A stretch of DNA of 64,000 nt, taken from contig NZ_UYZZ01000001.1 of assembly GCF_900626095.1 (NCBI RefSeq), positions 524,381 to 588,380 on the forward strand, in the 5' to 3' direction. The stretch is from Clostridium rectalis. Lineage in GTDB: Bacteria; Bacillota; Clostridia; Clostridiales; Clostridiaceae. The notes below the pieces were generated by a model. That model searched no databases, had not been told where the DNA came from, and worked only from the letters and a program-made list of their open reading frames with translations. Made by a program: the position numbers and the translations under genes. The stretch's first letter is position 1, and every line of letters begins with the position of its first letter. Shown here piece after piece: positions 62,124 through 64,000 of this stretch.

Positions 62124-62765
62124 GTGAAAAAATTATTAATAATAAAGCAAGGAAATAACAAAGATACAGATATATATATTAAAACTATTTTAAGAAAAAG
62201 CAAAACAAATAATTGTAAAACTTTTATATTAGATATAGAAAACTTTGATAAAAACATTATTAAAATAGATAGATTGATTAAAATTTCTAATGGAATAATA
62301 GTAGCACAACCATTTAAACTAGAAGAAGAAAAAAAAATTTATAAAAAAATACTAATGAACCTTACAAAAGATATAGATAATTTTACTGGTTTTTCTCCTT
62401 ATTTAAACTGTACATTGGAAGCTATTATACAAATGTTAAAAAGATACAATATAAATATCAAAAGTAAAAAGGTAACTGTAATAGGAAGACATTTAGGAAA
62501 GATAATAGGAGATTATTTTGAAAATAAAAATGCTACAGTAACTATTTGTCACTCAAAAACTAAAAATCTAACAGAACATACGAGTATGTCAGATATAGTT
62601 ATATGTTGTACAGGGAAGAAAATATTAACTAAAAACATGGTAAACGAAAGTTCTTTAATAATAGACGTTGGAGGAGATTTAGATGGATATTTTAAAAATA
62701 AGATATTTACATTTAAAGAAATAGCAGAGAGGAATATAGGAAATATTTTTTTACATTTAAGTTAA
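62124..62765 (+). CDS. FolD-like (methylene-THF dehydrogenase/cyclohydrolase) phage protein
   Basis: 213 residues, against about 280 in FolD. The NAD(P)-binding half is recognisable: VTVIGRHLGKIIGDYFENKNATVTICHSKT and SDIVICCTGKKILTKNM then LIIDVGGDLDG. The substrate half is shortened: the region of the FolD catalytic Lys is missing, the QLPLP motif reads AQPFKL, and the DGF motif is DNFTGF. It may be a degenerate or re-purposed folate enzyme acting with the phage dUTPase on nucleotide supply; activity is doubtful. GTG start behind AAAGGAGATATTTAA. Confidence 0.75.
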   Translation: MKKLLIIKQGNNKDTDIYIKTILRKSKTNNCKTFILDIENFDKNIIKIDRLIKISNGIIVAQPFKLEEEKKIYKKILMNLTKDIDNFTGFSPYLNCTLEAIIQMLKRYNINIKSKKVTVIGRHLGKIIGDYFENKNATVTICHSKTKNLTEHTSMSDIVICCTGKKILTKNMVNESSLIIDVGGDLDGYFKNKIFTFKEIAERNIGNIFLHLS

Positions 62766-62813
62766 TTACAGGTTAACAAATTGCTCTAAAAATTAATTAT
62801 AGATTAACAGGAG
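62759..62813. repeat. 55-bp operator-containing direct repeat, copy 2
   Basis: Same as 59026-59080 with a single base change (in the spacer of the first palindrome). Palindromes at 62761-62777 and 62792-62808, again 31 bases apart. It overlaps the stop of the FolD-like gene and provides the ribosome site of the next one. Confidence 0.85.
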
Positions 62814-62821
62814 TTAAAAAA

Positions 62822-62995
62822 ATGAATGATTTAGAAAAAATAAGGTTTGTTAGAAAAAAGATGGTAGAAATAAACTTACAGTTAATGTTAACTAGAGACA
62901 ATAAAGAAAAAGAAAGACTTTATATTTTCAAAAAGGACATAAAAAGAACTTACATGTATTTAACAAATACAAAAATATTATACAAAGATAATTAA
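62822..62995 (+). CDS. Small basic phage protein (57 aa)
   Basis: 57 residues, one or two amphipathic helices, MNDLEKIRFVRKKMVEINLQ to KRTYMYLTNTKILYKDN. The ribosome site AGGAG comes from the end of operator repeat copy 2. Family not recognised. Confidence 0.6.
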   Translation: MNDLEKIRFVRKKMVEINLQLMLTRDNKEKERLYIFKKDIKRTYMYLTNTKILYKDN

Positions 62996-63008
62996 AGGAG
63001 AATTAAAT

Positions 63009-63509
63009 ATGATATTAAAAGAAATGTTTGAAACTCAAAAAAAACTAGATGAACACATAAATAAGAATCACAAAATCAAAAATAATACAATTATCAAAAA
63101 AACTGTATCACTAATAGTAGAACTGTCTGAATGTGCTAATGAAATTAGATTTTTTAAATTTTGGAGCAATAAAGGTCCATCCTCTAAAGAGGTTATTTTA
63201 GAGGAATATGTAGACGTTATTCATTTTGCGTTAAGCATTGCTAATTCATTAAATAGTGAGTATATATTTAACAGAGATTATGTTAATAGGTTAGATTACT
63301 TATCTTTAGAACTTATATTTTTAGATATTATAAACACTACAACAGAACTTTATAATATTAAAGAAAAAGGATTAATAGAAAATAAGTTTATAGAATTATT
63401 AGAAAAAATTTTAGGATTTGGTTCAATATGGTTTTCTTTTAAAGAAATTGAAACAGCTTATTATAAAAAAAATGCAATAAATCATAACAGACAAAATAAT
63501 GGATATTAA
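63009..63509 (+). CDS. Dimeric dUTPase (MazG-like superfamily)
   Basis: 166 residues, all helical. Metal-binding Glu/Asp motifs are present: VELSECANEIRFFKFWS (ExxE type) and EEYVDVIHF (ExxD type), with a later SLELIFLDIINTTTELY. Hydrolyses dUTP to dUMP, keeping uracil out of phage DNA and supplying thymidylate synthesis. AAAGGAGAATTAAAT precedes the ATG. Confidence 0.88.
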   Translation: MILKEMFETQKKLDEHINKNHKIKNNTIIKKTVSLIVELSECANEIRFFKFWSNKGPSSKEVILEEYVDVIHFALSIANSLNSEYIFNRDYVNRLDYLSLELIFLDIINTTTELYNIKEKGLIENKFIELLEKILGFGSIWFSFKEIETAYYKKNAINHNRQNNGY

Positions 63510-63525
63510 ATGTTAGGAGGACATA

Positions 63526-63864
63526 ATGGCTAAAATAAATAGCAAGCAAAAAGGAGCAAGAGGAGAAAGAGAACTTTCTTCTAAACTAAAAGAATACGGA
63601 TATAGCACTAGAAGAAGTCAGCAATACTGCGGATATAACGGAAGTGCTGACGTAGTAGGATTAAAAGGTATTCATATAGAGTGCAAACGAGTAGAAAAGT
63701 TAAATATATATAATGCAGTTGAACAATCTAAAAGAGATTGCAAGAATGGATTACCTGCTGTTTTTCACAGAAAAAATAGCAAATACTGGCTAGTTACCAT
63801 GACACTCGAAGACTGGATTATCTTATACAAAAATTCTGGTTTATCTACATCTGGTAAAAAATAA
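63526..63864 (+). CDS. Holliday-junction-resolvase-like PDDEXK nuclease
   Basis: 112 residues. KGARGERELSSKLKEYGYST, then GSADVVGLKGIHIECKRVEK gives the E...D...ExK catalytic set of the archaeal-Hjc-like/PDDEXK family found in phages. Probably resolves recombination intermediates during packaging or replication. AGGAGGACATA precedes the ATG. Confidence 0.85.
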   Translation: MAKINSKQKGARGERELSSKLKEYGYSTRRSQQYCGYNGSADVVGLKGIHIECKRVEKLNIYNAVEQSKRDCKNGLPAVFHRKNSKYWLVTMTLEDWIILYKNSGLSTSGKK

Positions 63865-63914
63865 TTCGCAAAATGAAATTAATGCGACGAAATAAAATTA
63901 AAAGAAAGGAGATA

Positions 63915-63923
63915 ATGAAGTAA
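63915..63923 (+). other. Minimal ORF (Met-Lys-stop) behind a strong ribosome site
   Basis: AAAGGAG (63905-63911) is followed at three bases by ATG AAG TAA. It is the only strong ribosome site in the 100 bases between the nuclease gene and the methyltransferase. May be the remnant of another start or a regulatory mini-ORF. Confidence 0.35.
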
Positions 63924-63946
63924 TTCTAGATAATATGTGACCGGTC

Positions 63947-63964
63947 ATCTTCTGACGAGAAGAT
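63947..63964 (+). promoter_or_regulatory. Hairpin over the methyltransferase ribosome site
   Basis: ATCTTCT (63947-63953), loop GACG, AGAAGAT (63958-63964), a perfect 7-bp stem that ends right at the ATG and holds the only Shine-Dalgarno-like bases (AGAAG). Confidence 0.5.
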
Positions 63965-64000
63965 ATGAATGTATTAAGTTTATGTGATGGAATGAGTGGA
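63965..64000 (+). CDS. DNA cytosine-5 methyltransferase, N-terminal start (partial)
   Basis: Only 12 codons before the window ends, MNVLSLCDGMSG. This is motif I (the S-adenosylmethionine loop, usually FxGxGG, here LCDGMSG) as found at the very start of phage C5 methyltransferases. An in-frame stop at 63953 limits the start to ATG 63965. Probably protects phage DNA from restriction or marks packaging sites. Confidence 0.7.
   Translation, partial: MNVLSLCDGMSG

Noticed and set aside
1..64000. CRISPR arrays, tRNA or rRNA genes
   Set aside because: No regularly spaced repeats and no cloverleaf or rRNA-like GC-rich stretch were seen; the only multi-copy short motifs are the REP-like 12-mer and the phage operators.

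Overview
The window is very AT-rich, gene-dense DNA with strong AGGAGG-type ribosome sites, frequent TTG/GTG starts and classic hairpin-plus-T terminators. Spore-former genes (ytaF, yyaC), the [FeFe]-hydrogenase maturation set (TM1266-like, hydE, hydG, hydF), hutP, lysine and purine riboswitches and Mrp/Mbh-type ion pumps point to an anaerobic, spore-forming Clostridium of cluster I; species cannot be fixed from sequence alone. No rRNA, tRNA or CRISPR array was seen.

Left part (1-22.7 kb), chromosomal: the end of a GDSL hydrolase; a free-standing pyruvate-kinase C-terminal domain; a thioredoxin-like/membrane protein pair; lysC-asd behind two tandem lysine riboswitches, each with its own terminator; DUF3862 and YbjQ-type proteins; metallo-beta-lactamase-fold enzymes; a YitT transporter with a GntR regulator; a LysE exporter; a decayed REP-associated (Y1) transposase with GGGACGGTTAAC repeats near it, one copy lying inside the neighbouring cyclase gene; a Cys-poor Rrf2 regulator (CymR-like) followed by cysK, a cysteine desulfurase and mnmA, i.e. 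cysteine sensing, synthesis and tRNA thiolation in one unit.

Middle (22.8-54.9 kb), chromosomal: a ten-gene Mrp/Mbh-like cation/proton antiporter with three large NuoL/M/N-like subunits and no hydrogenase subunits; a three-gene repeat protein-MoxR ATPase-VWA/metallopeptidase unit; DUF4397, a second YitT, polysaccharide deacetylase and an exported amidase; MATE pump; hutP; the hydrogenase maturation operon behind an attenuator-like leader that also contains a 49-codon ORF; an ECF-like membrane protein; AbgT transporter; yyaC; an unannotated Cys-rich 59-residue protein; a pyruvate-kinase barrel lacking its C-terminal domain; luxS; a soluble CZB-domain chemoreceptor; a processive-type glycosyltransferase; and a guanine-class riboswitch controlling a purine permease.

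Right end (about 54.88-64 kb and beyond): the left arm of a prophage integrated by a large serine recombinase into an F420-hydrogenase beta-subunit-like gene, which is cut after its conserved CHGVP motif. The phage carries an XRE repressor, a divergent control region with five copies of a 17-bp palindrome GTTAA-N7-TTAAC (five more lie further right, four of them in a duplicated 55-bp module), then recombination/replication genes (Gp157, ERF, replication initiator, DnaB), a SpoIIID-like sporulation regulator, a FolD-like folate-enzyme relative, dimeric dUTPase, a PDDEXK resolvase-like nuclease and the start of a cytosine methyltransferase. Many short genes (31-57 codons) fill the spaces between them.
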